DNA of 64,000 bases from a virus (IMGVR_UViG_3300025405_000013:1-64000), one strand, 5' to 3'; numbered from the stretch's first letter, positions 15,368 to 24,267 are shown. The notes: a model not told the origin generated them from the letters alone. Numbers and translations are program-made.

Positions 15368-18300
15368 ATGTCTTCCAAGGACTGGAGTGCTTCCACCGAA
15401 TTCAGTAGAATGAAAAAGGCCGGAATCACTCTTCCCAAGAACCCGATTGCCAGTCGAGTGGCAGCACGGGATATGCTTAATAGAGCTAAAACGAGTGGCT
15501 CTATGGCCAGTGAGATTGGTCCTATGGCTATGGCCATGGGTGGGCCTCCGGAAGGTCGTCAAAGACTCAATAACCTCAAGCAGGGTTTTAGTCTAGAGGG
15601 TATGGCCAATACCCCAAATCGTAGATTGGGTGCTGCTAGTGGTTCAGACGCCCAATGGGCTTGGCCCAAGCTACATGACCCATTTGAATACTGGCGTGAG
15701 CGTACGTGGTGGTTCAATATGGAGGACCCCGATGAGCAAACGAGAAAGATCCGAGATTGGGCTCGTCTACTTTATACTACTCACCACTTGGTACCTGGTC
15801 TTATCGATATTTATACTAGGTTTCCACTTCTAGACGTTGAACTTATCCACCCGGACAAGAGAATTAGTGAATTCTATAATGAGCTGTTTTTTGACGGCTT
15901 AAATTATAACGAATTTCTATTCGACTTGGGCCGGGAGCACTGGACAGTAGGTGAAGCTTTCGCCATGGGATCCTGGCATGATGGTTTGGGTGCCTGGGAA
16001 GAAGATGAAATCATTAACCCCAATGATGTCATTGTTGCCAAGAATCGTGCCCTTAGAACATACCAATACCACATTAAGGTTCCCGACGAGATTAAGAAGC
16101 TTATCGAGCGTAGAGATCCCCCACAAGAGTATGCTATGCTTATGCAAATGTACCCGGATGTTGTAGCCTGGGCCAGACAAGACAAAGAGATTCCGGTCTC
16201 TGATGTCATTATGAAGCAACTTAAGTTTAAGTGTGTAACTCCCGACACTGACGTACTTACACCTTCTGGACCAGTACCAGCTGGAAAATTGAAGGTTGGG
16301 GACCCAGTTTTTGCCTGGGACACTGAGAATGATAGAGCTGTAGTTAGTCATGTACAGGCAAATAGTCTACGTGAGCCCGAAACTGTAGTCAAAATTACTA
16401 CAAAGTTTGGTCGTACTATTAAGACGACTCTTGAGCACCCATTCTGGATTAAGAAGACTATTAAATCAGAAAACACATGCTTGGCCTGTAATAGAACTTT
16501 TGACAATCCTAAGTCAAAGGCAGGCCATATTGGTGGTTCTAAAAACGGTTCAAACCCCCACTATTTCCCGGCTAGTTCTATAAGTCAGGAATGGGTACAG
16601 GCACAAGATCTTAAGGTTGGAGATCTAGTACGTGTTGGCTCCCATTGTAGTTTTGGTTCAGAATTCCTAGACCCAGACCTAGCTAGATTTATTGGAATGA
16701 TGATTGGTGATGGTTCATATACTAATTCTGACTTTAGTATAACTAGTAACGACCAAGAGATAGTAGACTGGACTAGAGAGTTCGTAGATAAGTATGACTG
16801 CTCTATCCCCGAAATGGCCAGTTCATCTTTGCAATACAGAATCAAGTCCAATGAAAACTCGGGTAAGAGAGCCGGAAAGACGGGGAGCAATAAGTTAATC
16901 AATCTCTTCCGTGAAGTTGGTATATTTGGCCAAACTTGTCATAATAAGATAGTTCCTCAGATTATTTGGGAGAGTGGTCCCCAAGCCTGGTGGAACTTCC
17001 TATCGGGCTACCTGGACACTGATGGTTGTTTCTTTGATGGAGACTACCCCAGAGTCTACTGGACTTCCAGTAATGAGGGACTGTTAAACGACGTACAGTT
17101 AATGCTATCTTTACTTGGAGTATCTAGTACTTTAAATGACGGTTGTGTAGTAGTACAAAATCATATTGGTCTATCAATTCTTTCTGAAAACTTAGACACT
17201 CTCCTGCCTAGAAAGCAAGTACATTCGAGGGAAGTAGTTAAGAATGTCTATAAGGATACAGTTGAATGGGACGCCGTTGAGAATATCGAAGTAATTGGAG
17301 AAGAAGTAACTTGTGCTCTAAGCATTGCCGACTACCATAGTCACATTACTGCTGGTCTTGTAACCCACAATACCAACCCGTGGAGTGAGCATGGTACCCC
17401 GATTCTTCTTAGAGCTTTTAGAATGCTTATGCTCGAAGAATCCCTTAATGCTGCTCAAGACGCTATTGCTGACCGTCTATACTCTCCTCTTATTCTGGCT
17501 ACTCTTGGTCTTCCTGATGTAGACCAGGACGGTCCATGGATCCCGGATGCTCAAGAACTCCAGAGCCTAAGAGACGACCTGGCCATGGCCATTAACTCGG
17601 ACTTCCGACTAATGACCTATCACCACGGCCTAACCATCCAGAACGCTTTTGGTCGTGAAGCAATGCCTCGACTAGACCAAGACTTTATGAGAGTACAGAC
17701 CAATGTTATGGGAGTATTCGGTATTGGTGCTGACCTTATCCAGGGTGGTCAGGGTGGTACTTATGCTGCTGGTGCTCTTAATCGTGAGCTTATTACCCAG
17801 ATGCTTTCTACCTACCAACACAAGATTGAAGCATTTATTCGTTCTCGTATGGAACCGGTTGCCGAAAGACAAGGTCACTATGAGTTCCGTAATGTAGGCG
17901 GCCAAAAGGTTCCGATTATGGAAACTGTACTTATGGTCGATGAAGAGACCGGTGCTGAATATGTAGAAGAGCGTCCAAAGCTGGCCATTCCGGAAGTCAG
18001 ATTTCGTAGTATGAACCTAAGAGATGAAACCGTAGAGCGTGGCTTCCTACAGCAACTACAGGCTTCCGGGTTTCCGATCTCTCTTGGCACTCTTGCAGTT
18101 AATATCCCCATTGACTTTGATGATGAAGTAGAAGCTCGTAAGAGTGAAAAGATCAAGACGGTTGTTGCTGAACAACAGTACAAGAAAGAACTCTTCGACC
18201 GACTAATGACTCTGCAGTTGCCTATTCCGCCGGAATATATGCAGGAATACCAGGCCTATCTAATGATGATGGAAGATCCGGCAATGGCAGCTCAATTAGC

Positions 18301-18874
18301 TCCAGGAGCTATGGCCGGTCTTACCGCTATGCCTGCTGCTCCCAATATGACCGGTGGTAGTCCGGGGAGTGATGTTAGTCAGATTCCCGATATGTATCCG
18401 AGTATGGCTAATGCCACTCAACAAAGACAGCGGCCTGAAATCTCTTATGAACAGAGAAAGAGTGCTCCTAAGCCATCTAAGAAGGGCCCTAAGAATGGAC
18501 CTCAAAAGAAGGCCAGTGCCGAGAGTGACATTACCAGTAACTTCGGTGAAGGCTTCAATGAACTAGATGGAGTTCGTGTAGAGTATGGTGGACGCATGAA
18601 GTTCGCTAGCCCTATTGAGAGCAAAAAGCGTAAGCGTATGAAGCTAGCCAAGGGCATGAAAATTGTCGTAGATGATAGCTACGAAAAGTTCTCGGAAGAT
18701 GAGTTCAAGGAGCACCTGGCTAGTGTAATTGAGTCCAGTGATACCTTTATCCCCAGTGGAACTGAACACCCGGGTATAGACCCTATGGGTGCCGGTAACC
18801 ACGGTAGTGGAGATGGTAGTAGCATGGACCTTCCTGATCGAGAAAAAGCCAACCCCACTGATATTCCCGAATAA
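15368..18874 (+). CDS. Portal protein with an in-frame intein
   Basis: The precursor has 1,168 residues. Removing the 380-residue intein (residues 289-668) leaves 788, a plausible portal size. The N-terminal extein has the Trp/Tyr-rich DPFEYWRERTWWF segment and the DWARLLYTTHHLVPGLIDIY helix typical of large phage portals. After the intein the chain resumes at TNPWSEHGTPILLRAF and has long helices and a QGGQGGTYAAG loop. The portal forms the dodecameric DNA gate at one head vertex. The C-terminus is Lys-rich and carries KKAS and KFAS tetrapeptides. Capsid protease, scaffold and capsid genes follow, in the usual order. Confidence 0.88.
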   Translation: MSSKDWSASTEFSRMKKAGITLPKNPIASRVAARDMLNRAKTSGSMASEIGPMAMAMGGPPEGRQRLNNLKQGFSLEGMANTPNRRLGAASGSDAQWAWPKLHDPFEYWRERTWWFNMEDPDEQTRKIRDWARLLYTTHHLVPGLIDIYTRFPLLDVELIHPDKRISEFYNELFFDGLNYNEFLFDLGREHWTVGEAFAMGSWHDGLGAWEEDEIINPNDVIVAKNRALRTYQYHIKVPDEIKKLIERRDPPQEYAMLMQMYPDVVAWARQDKEIPVSDVIMKQLKFKCVTPDTDVLTPSGPVPAGKLKVGDPVFAWDTENDRAVVSHVQANSLREPETVVKITTKFGRTIKTTLEHPFWIKKTIKSENTCLACNRTFDNPKSKAGHIGGSKNGSNPHYFPASSISQEWVQAQDLKVGDLVRVGSHCSFGSEFLDPDLARFIGMMIGDGSYTNSDFSITSNDQEIVDWTREFVDKYDCSIPEMASSSLQYRIKSNENSGKRAGKTGSNKLINLFREVGIFGQTCHNKIVPQIIWESGPQAWWNFLSGYLDTDGCFFDGDYPRVYWTSSNEGLLNDVQLMLSLLGVSSTLNDGCVVVQNHIGLSILSENLDTLLPRKQVHSREVVKNVYKDTVEWDAVENIEVIGEEVTCALSIADYHSHITAGLVTHNTNPWSEHGTPILLRAFRMLMLEESLNAAQDAIADRLYSPLILATLGLPDVDQDGPWIPDAQELQSLRDDLAMAINSDFRLMTYHHGLTIQNAFGREAMPRLDQDFMRVQTNVMGVFGIGADLIQGGQGGTYAAGALNRELITQMLSTYQHKIEAFIRSRMEPVAERQGHYEFRNVGGQKVPIMETVLMVDEETGAEYVEERPKLAIPEVRFRSMNLRDETVERGFLQQLQASGFPISLGTLAVNIPIDFDDEVEARKSEKIKTVVAEQQYKKELFDRLMTLQLPIPPEYMQEYQAYLMMMEDPAMAAQLAPGAMAGLTAMPAAPNMTGGSPGSDVSQIPDMYPSMANATQQRQRPEISYEQRKSAPKPSKKGPKNGPQKKASAESDITSNFGEGFNELDGVRVEYGGRMKFASPIESKKRKRMKLAKGMKIVVDDSYEKFSEDEFKEHLASVIESSDTFIPSGTEHPGIDPMGAGNHGSGDGSSMDLPDREKANPTDIPE
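16232..17371 (+). mobile_element. Intein with LAGLIDADG homing endonuclease and a Zn-finger insert
   Basis: Cys1 opens block A (CVTPDTDVLTPSG). Block B has TTLEHPFW. Two dodecapeptide motifs (FIGMMIGDG and FLSGYLDTDG) mark the LAGLIDADG endonuclease. The end has SIADYHSHITAG and the terminal His-Asn, with Thr as the +1 extein residue. All splicing residues are present, so the element should excise. Between block B and the endonuclease lies CLAC...GHIGG...PHYF (about 16478-16568), a C2H2-like finger that may help target DNA. Confidence 0.93.
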
Positions 18875-18907
18875 TGTAATACGCCCTTTAGTCTTAGGAT
18901 AGTTAGT

Positions 18908-19099
18908 ATGAGCAATCCCTTTTCACCCGACTCAACTCCTCGTATGCTTCCTAAGCAGGCCAAGGTTAAGACTGCACTAACCATTGTTAGCCCTCTTGTC
19001 AAGCTGGATATTATCAAAGAGGGTGAAGGGCTTACGTGTCGAAATGCCAATAAACTGGACCTAACCGACTCTATCTACGAAAAGATTGACGAGGACTAA
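18908..19099 (+). CDS. Unknown 63-residue protein
   Basis: A short hydrophilic protein after a 33-base leader that starts with ATGTAA and contains AGGA 12 bases before the ATG. One Cys, no domain. The next ATG starts one base after its stop, so it is probably co-translated with the membrane pair that follows. Confidence 0.55.
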   Translation: MSNPFSPDSTPRMLPKQAKVKTALTIVSPLVKLDIIKEGEGLTCRNANKLDLTDSIYEKIDED

Positions 19100-19100
19100 A

Positions 19101-19439
19101 ATGCTTGCAACATTCTTCGATAGTTCTAACATTTGGTTTAGCTACCTCTCTAACTTCTTTTTTGCTGGTGCCGGTATTCTTACTGTAGCCAAATATACTG
19201 CTAGATTCTTTACCAAAGACAGTAAGAAGAAAATGGAAGAACTAGAGACCGAACTCAAATTCACCAGAGAAGACATGGACGAAAAGTTTGAGCAACTAAT
19301 CTCTCAGCACCGTAATAATGGTGGCAGTAGTTCCAAGGACCAGTGGGATCGTATGGAAAGAAAAGTCGACGAACTTACTCACACTATGGACCGTCACCTA
19401 GGGTATCACGAAGGACTAAGAGACGCTGAGGAGGAATAA
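19101..19439 (+). CDS. Membrane-anchored coiled-coil protein
   Basis: Start ATG 19101 is preferred to an upstream TTG. Of 112 residues, 8-32 form an aromatic, hydrophobic membrane segment (NIWFSYLSNFFFAGAGILTV). The rest is a charged coiled coil (KKKMEELETELKFTREDMDE). The stop overlaps the next ATG (TAATG). Together the two genes look like a membrane complex placed oddly between portal and protease. The role could be anchoring head assembly to the membrane or superinfection exclusion. Neither is shown. Confidence 0.65.
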   Translation: MLATFFDSSNIWFSYLSNFFFAGAGILTVAKYTARFFTKDSKKKMEELETELKFTREDMDEKFEQLISQHRNNGGSSSKDQWDRMERKVDELTHTMDRHLGYHEGLRDAEEE

Positions 19440-19876
19440 TGGCCAGGAAGTACAAACATCCGGTAACCGGAGAGGCCATTAGTCTAGGGCAACACATCTC
19501 TTGGATTCTACAAAAACTCATTCGTAAATGGCCATTTATTATTGCAATAAATCTCATTAGTTATCTCTGCTGGATTTTGGGTGGTACTACTGTACTGCTT
19601 TGGTGGAATCTTTGTGCCTCTCTTATGGCACTAAATATCGAGAGTGTTGTAGGTATTGCAATGTTTGAGCAGACTCAAGCTGACGCTAGAATTATTCGAG
19701 AGAGTCTGGACATTATTCGTAGAGTTCTAAGTCTAGAAAAGGATCAGTTCCAAGAGGTCAAAGATCTTATGGAGTTTATTGAAGCTGAAATGTCTAGACA
19801 CCACGAAGAAGAGTATAGACACCATATGACAGAAGAGAAAACCAAGCCCGCCAACAATGTAAAGCCCACTAAGTAA
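19439..19876 (+). CDS. Two-helix membrane protein with coiled-coil tail
   Basis: 145 residues: a basic start, two membrane helices (about 32-50 and 52-73), then a long amphipathic helix (QTQADARIIRESLDIIRRV) and a His/Glu-rich tail. The layout, with two helices ending near a conserved-looking Glu-Gln-Thr-Gln, resembles DUF1003 or low-affinity iron-permease-type small proteins, but I cannot confirm either. It is coupled to the preceding membrane protein. Confidence 0.6.
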   Translation: MARKYKHPVTGEAISLGQHISWILQKLIRKWPFIIAINLISYLCWILGGTTVLLWWNLCASLMALNIESVVGIAMFEQTQADARIIRESLDIIRRVLSLEKDQFQEVKDLMEFIEAEMSRHHEEEYRHHMTEEKTKPANNVKPTK

Positions 19877-19895
19877 TCATATAAGTCACTGTCAT

Positions 19896-20561
19896 ATGAT
19901 TAAGTTTGGTGCTCCTTCTGTAACTCTAATGGGTAGGTCGTCTACCATGGGTTCTAGCACTGAGACCATTCAGTTGCCGTCTATTACTTTCGAAGATTTT
20001 AAGCCGGTAAAGATGGCAAGCGGTTACCTTTATGTAGTTAGTAGAGCGATCTCCTCTCGAGTAAATGCTAACTATGACGGATGGCCGGTAGATCAGATCA
20101 AGCAAAGTTACAAGACTTTCGTAGGAAAGCCGATCTTTGTAGAGCACAATAATAGTGATCCGGATAGAGCACGGGGAGTAATTCTCGATGCAATCTATCG
20201 GGAGCACAAACTAGCTAGTGGAATTACAGATGCTAGTGTCTACTGTCTTATGGAAGTAGATGCTAAAACTTTCCCCAAGTTGGGAAAAGCCATTATGAAC
20301 GGGCAACTCAATGCCGTAAGTATGGGAGCAGACGTAGAGGGTACTATTTGCAGTGCTTGTGGTAAGTATGCCAGCAAGCCCAAAGAGTATTGTACACACA
20401 TTCCGGGCCTTAAGGGTCGGACTGTAACGGTTTATAAGCAGGGCAAGCGCATTGAAAGCATGGTTTACGAAAGCTGTGTAAAGCCTAAGTTCTTCGAATT
20501 AAGTTTCGTATTCGAACCGGCTGACGAAAGTGCTTGGTTACTACAAAAGAGAATGATTTAA
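19896..20561 (+). CDS. Capsid maturation (prohead) protease
   Basis: 221 residues with the serine-protease pattern of phage head proteases: H84 in GKPIFVEHNN, a following RARG, the FPKLGKAIMNG segment, and S142 in AVSMGADVEG. A Zn-like cluster (C152, C155, C166, H168; CSAC...EYCTH) follows the active serine. Such proteases cleave the scaffold and head proteins and then themselves. The stop overlaps the next start. It carries KMAS (39-42) and KLAS (105-108), candidates for self-cleavage sites. Confidence 0.85.
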   Translation: MIKFGAPSVTLMGRSSTMGSSTETIQLPSITFEDFKPVKMASGYLYVVSRAISSRVNANYDGWPVDQIKQSYKTFVGKPIFVEHNNSDPDRARGVILDAIYREHKLASGITDASVYCLMEVDAKTFPKLGKAIMNGQLNAVSMGADVEGTICSACGKYASKPKEYCTHIPGLKGRTVTVYKQGKRIESMVYESCVKPKFFELSFVFEPADESAWLLQKRMI

Positions 20562-21196
20562 TGCCTATTCTAAAAGTTTCCTCTAGCCTAGTAAAGCAGG
20601 CCATGGAAGTAATTAGAATTAACATTACGATCCTTGGTGACTGTCCACAATGTGGCGGTAACGATTATCGTAGTGGGGTTTGTGAAGATTGCTCCTATAT
20701 TGCCCCAGAAGTTATGGAAGCAATTCAGGAGTGGAATGAGTCACAGGGAGTTGAACAAAAGGCCGCAAGTGCCCGGTTCAGTTTTGCAGACTACTTTCCT
20801 TCACATGCTACAACGGATGAAGAGTGTCCTAAGTGTGGCAAAAGAGGTTTTGACTTATTCTGTGAGAATCCCAAGTGTGGTTATGAAAGACCACCTCGGG
20901 ATCTAGACCACAGATCTCCAGAGTTTACTGGTATTAGTCCGGATATGGAAATCAGACGGAAGTTCGTCAGTCCTGCCGGTCATAAGATCAAGAAACACAA
21001 GAAGAAGTTGAAGAATAAAAAGCATCACAAGAAGAGTTCTTTAGATCCAGCAGCCGCCGGTTTAGACGACTCCGAAGTTGTTAAGAGTGATGGATCTACT
21101 CGGATTCATCAAATGCAATTAACGGACGCTGATGCTAAGAGAAGACAGAACTTACAAGGACAGGGTCAAGGCCCGGACGAAGAAGAACAGGAGTAG
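20561..21196 (+). CDS. Zinc-ribbon protein of the head module
   Basis: ATG 20561 overlaps the protease stop; an in-frame TTG at 20534 is rejected. 211 residues. The first zinc ribbon has CPQCGG and CEDC (about 26-45), the second CPKCGKRG with CENPKC (about 90-110). A very basic run of Lys/His (about 145-162) follows, then an acidic end. A KAAS tetrapeptide sits between the two ribbons. The basic run could bind DNA or the acidic scaffold. Function unknown. Confidence 0.7.
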   Translation: MPILKVSSSLVKQAMEVIRINITILGDCPQCGGNDYRSGVCEDCSYIAPEVMEAIQEWNESQGVEQKAASARFSFADYFPSHATTDEECPKCGKRGFDLFCENPKCGYERPPRDLDHRSPEFTGISPDMEIRRKFVSPAGHKIKKHKKKLKNKKHHKKSSLDPAAAGLDDSEVVKSDGSTRIHQMQLTDADAKRRQNLQGQGQGPDEEEQE

Positions 21197-21198
21197 CG

Positions 21199-22497
21199 AT
21201 GAGTCGTTTCGACAATGAGCTTACTAAGACGGCAGATAATGCCTGGCAACAGAGAAACCTTCCGGGTTCTACCACCCCTAGACAAGAGGGCTACAACCAG
21301 AGTGAACAGCCTTTTGGTGACGCTCTAGTTCCAGCTCAAGTTAACGTTAAGGAAGAGGCCGGTGATTGGATCGCCAATATGCCCATGATGCGTCAAGTTG
21401 ATGCACAAGACTTGGATGCAGCCATGAAGGGTGAAATTGTTGGTGGCCCCGGTAGTAGTGCAGTCTATGCAGAGGGTGGCCCCATGTACGCTAGTACTAA
21501 TCTAGACGACACTCTATACAATATTTACCGTGCCAGTCGTGAGATTCGTGATGCCATTGATACCGCTCAGGACTTCGACTTCGAGAATTTGGTTACTGCT
21601 GCCATTAATGCCAATAGTTTTGTTCGTAAGGCCAGTGCCGATCAGGACCTAGTCTACAGTATCGGTAGTATCGCCGGTATCGTTAACGACATCGAAAACA
21701 GTCTAGTGGTCACTGCCAACTACCAACAAGCCTACCGTGATCTTATGGACCTTGAGGGTTTGACTGAATCCATTAACAAGATCGCTAGTGGTGAAGCCGA
21801 CGATGAAGACGAAGATGACTCAGAAGGTACTACTGCTTCTAAGAAGGTCTCCGGAGAGCACTGCACTGGCCCCGGTTGTGAAAAGCTTAATTGTGACGGT
21901 AAGATGTCTAATGGCAATATCCACAAGGGTTCTAATGGTAACCAAGAGAGTCTACAAATTGTAGACGTTCGTGACCTAGATGACGCTGCTGGAGTCTTTG
22001 ACAAGCAAAAGGTTATGACTCCTGACCACATGACCAATGTGCAGGAAGCCGAAGAAGTCAATGGTGAAGATGCCGGTTACGTCAACTACTACAATGATGG
22101 TGCTGAAACCGGTAAGGTCCCCCAGGACGGTGATGACCTCAGTCCGTGGCCTTATGACGGTACTAACCCGGCTCTAGTTCCCTACCAGAAGGCCGCTAGT
22201 GCCGCTCGTGAAAAGATCTTCGAAAGCCTACAAATTGTAGAGCGACTGGAGAAGCTGGGTATGGTCCAACGTGATGACCGTGCCAAGCACATTGCAAAGT
22301 TTGAACAAATGTCAGATGCTAAGCTTGCAGGTTTTAAGACAGCACTTGACGCGTTTGAAGAGTCTGGGGCCCGTCAACCCCGGAGCCAGAAAGTGGCAAG
22401 TGGAAGTAATCGCATGCCAGAGATGGGTCGCCTGACGACGGCCTCAACAATTAGCCGCCAGGACATTGCTTCTGACGACTGGTTGATGACACTTTAA
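21199..22497 (+). CDS. Probable scaffolding or capsid-assembly protein
   Basis: 432 residues, acidic, mostly helical with disordered parts (an Asp/Glu-rich run near 200-210). It lies between the protease and the decoration and capsid genes, where phages place scaffolds. It contains several KxAS or RKAS tetrapeptides (RKAS, KIAS, KAAS, KVAS), more than any other protein here, which would suit repeated cleavage by the maturation protease. A CxxxxC...C cluster (CTGPGCEKLNC) is unusual for a scaffold. The assignment is from position and composition. Confidence 0.6.
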   Translation: MSRFDNELTKTADNAWQQRNLPGSTTPRQEGYNQSEQPFGDALVPAQVNVKEEAGDWIANMPMMRQVDAQDLDAAMKGEIVGGPGSSAVYAEGGPMYASTNLDDTLYNIYRASREIRDAIDTAQDFDFENLVTAAINANSFVRKASADQDLVYSIGSIAGIVNDIENSLVVTANYQQAYRDLMDLEGLTESINKIASGEADDEDEDDSEGTTASKKVSGEHCTGPGCEKLNCDGKMSNGNIHKGSNGNQESLQIVDVRDLDDAAGVFDKQKVMTPDHMTNVQEAEEVNGEDAGYVNYYNDGAETGKVPQDGDDLSPWPYDGTNPALVPYQKAASAAREKIFESLQIVERLEKLGMVQRDDRAKHIAKFEQMSDAKLAGFKTALDAFEESGARQPRSQKVASGSNRMPEMGRLTTASTISRQDIASDDWLMTL

Positions 22498-22522
22498 TCC
22501 CTAACCTAAGGAGAAAGAAAAT

Positions 22523-23053
22523 ATGCTACAGCTAAACTCTGTTGCTAACGTTGGGGTTCACCGTACGTGCACCCCTCTGTACGAAAAGTACGAAGCTACC
22601 CCATACAACACCTTCCTGGACCCCTCTGAGACTGGTAACATCTACTCAGGTATGCTCCTTGCAAGAACCGGTCCCGACACTGTCGCCCTTTTGGGTGGTA
22701 CTGTTGCTAACGGTACTGGTGCCGAAGTATTCGGCCTTAGTGCTCTCGACCGTAACCCGAACATTGACGACGTCAGTCAAGTTGGTGTCAACGCTTGGGC
22801 CGTATGGTTGGGTGGCTCTAACGCCTTCTTTACCATTACTGCTCCTGCTTTTGACACCAGTGCTGCTGGTGGTTACGCTGTTCCTACGAACGGTACTCGT
22901 CAGTGGTTGTACGCTAGCTCCAACACCCCTGGTGCCTTGACCACTACTAGTGGTTCTAACCAGTACGGTAAGGCAGTTGCCGAGCTTATTGATGTTATTA
23001 GCCCCACTCAGATCGTTATTCGTCTGATTAACAACGTCAACCCACAGAACTAG
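22523..23053 (+). CDS. Head decoration protein
   Basis: 176 residues, Gly/Ala/Thr-rich, beta pattern, with the NIYSGMLLARTG and EVFGLSALDRN segments typical of small capsid decoration proteins next to the major capsid gene. A strong AAGGAGAAAG precedes the ATG. Codons are biased to C-ending forms as in the next gene, a sign of very high expression. Such proteins clamp the expanded capsid surface. Confidence 0.75.
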   Translation: MLQLNSVANVGVHRTCTPLYEKYEATPYNTFLDPSETGNIYSGMLLARTGPDTVALLGGTVANGTGAEVFGLSALDRNPNIDDVSQVGVNAWAVWLGGSNAFFTITAPAFDTSAAGGYAVPTNGTRQWLYASSNTPGALTTTSGSNQYGKAVAELIDVISPTQIVIRLINNVNPQN

Positions 23054-23083
23054 TAGTTACTGGTAAGAAAGGAAATATCCATA

Positions 23084-24097
23084 ATGAGTACAATTACTCC
23101 TAATGGCGCAGTAGCTGAGCACCTTGCTCCTCGTACGGCCAGAAAGTCCGACGACTACGTCGCCAGTATTGTAGAGGCTCAAGAGCGTCTCAAGACTGCA
23201 ACCGGTCGTACCACCGCTTCCCGTGAGGAGAAGCAACGTCGTCTTGCCGGTATCTTGGCAGACAAGGACAACTACATGGTCCGTTTGGGCCAGGGTATGA
23301 TTGGTCCTATCCAGCTTAAGCTTCGTTACCAGGGTATGACTCGTAACGTTCTTCTGGAAGACCCGCTAACCCCCGGTGTACCGGTTATGTACGATGTCTT
23401 GGACGAGTACGGCCAGGCCTACATTCTTTCCGGTAATGAAGGTGAAGTCCGTGTGACTCCTTTCGAAGGTAAGAAGGTTCCGGTCCGTTTGTTCCGTATC
23501 GCTACTTTCCCTCAGATTAAGAAGGAAGACTTGTGGTACCTCCGTGTAAACATCGTAGAGTATGCTCAGGACATGTCCAAGCAAGCTATTATGATGCAGG
23601 AAGACGCTCGTTTGATTACGGTTCTTGAGGCCGCCATCAACAACTACGCTGTTGACCCCAACCACACGGTTTCTCCTAACCACATCGTTAACGAGTTGTC
23701 CGGTTACGTAACACCTGACTCCTTGTATGACCTTGTCGCTTTGATTGAAGTCCACCAGTTGGAGGCTTCACGCTTGTTGTTCAACCCGATCGACTACCGT
23801 GACCTTTACAAGTGGGACATCAACCAGACCGGTTGGGCCTTTAAGGACCGTGTTGTTGCCGGTGAGCGCATCGTTCAATTCGGTGGTTTCCAAGTCCAGC
23901 GTTCTATCGAAGTTCCGCAGGGTACCGTTTACATGACTCCTAGCCCCGAGTTCCTCGGTGTCTTCCCGGTTATGTACTCCCTCGACGTCGAAGAGAACCA
24001 CACTCCCGAGAAGTTCCACAAGGGTTGGGTCATGGACGAGCTCGTTTCCGAGATTGTTCTTAACCCCCGTGGTCTCGGTAAGATCGTTAAGGCTTAG
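23084..24097 (+). CDS. Major capsid protein
   Basis: 337 residues. It follows protease, scaffold-like and decoration genes, and is followed by a strong hairpin. The charged helical N-arm (about 24-65), then strands and an E-loop-like region, fit an HK97-fold capsid protein, as does the segment from ARLITVLEAAIN to VTPDSLYDLVALIE. The end VFPVMYSLDVEENHTP is typical of the P/A-domain strands. Codon choice (AAC, CGT, GAC, TTG, few CTA or AGT) differs from its neighbours and points to the most highly translated gene. AAAGGA precedes the ATG. Confidence 0.85.
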   Translation: MSTITPNGAVAEHLAPRTARKSDDYVASIVEAQERLKTATGRTTASREEKQRRLAGILADKDNYMVRLGQGMIGPIQLKLRYQGMTRNVLLEDPLTPGVPVMYDVLDEYGQAYILSGNEGEVRVTPFEGKKVPVRLFRIATFPQIKKEDLWYLRVNIVEYAQDMSKQAIMMQEDARLITVLEAAINNYAVDPNHTVSPNHIVNELSGYVTPDSLYDLVALIEVHQLEASRLLFNPIDYRDLYKWDINQTGWAFKDRVVAGERIVQFGGFQVQRSIEVPQGTVYMTPSPEFLGVFPVMYSLDVEENHTPEKFHKGWVMDELVSEIVLNPRGLGKIVKA

Positions 24098-24113
24098 TCT
24101 TAACATTTACTAC

Positions 24114-24156
24114 GAAGTGGGGTGTAGGCTATTAAAAACGGCCTGCACCTCACTTC
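24114..24156 (+). terminator. Long hairpin after the capsid gene
   Basis: GAAGTGGGGTGTAGGC pairs with GGCCTGCACCTCACTTC through two G-T wobbles, with a short A-rich loop. There is no T-run after it, so it may terminate without a U tract or protect the 3' end of the capsid mRNA. Confidence 0.7.
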
Positions 24157-24267
24157 TGACGTAAACAGTTTTAAAGCAGTAAATGTAATACCCTCGATGT
24201 AACAACTAGGTATTGAAGATCTCTTTACCTACCTAGGACGAAAGTCCCTTGAAGATAGGAAATTAAA
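24157..24267 (+). other. Structured leader upstream of the next head gene
   Basis: It contains ATGTAA (24183), then a stem TAGGTA/TACCTA (24207-24231) that competes with CTAGGT/ACCTAG (24206-24236), and a GGAC-GAAA-GTCC tetraloop hairpin (24236-24247). A weak AGGAA lies before the ATG at 24268. I found no good promoter boxes. Confidence 0.4.

Noticed and set aside
15904-16323. Long open frames on the minus strand (also near 4092, 23366 and 25501)
   Set aside because: They lie antisense to clearly coding genes, lack Shine-Dalgarno sites and have no recognisable domains.
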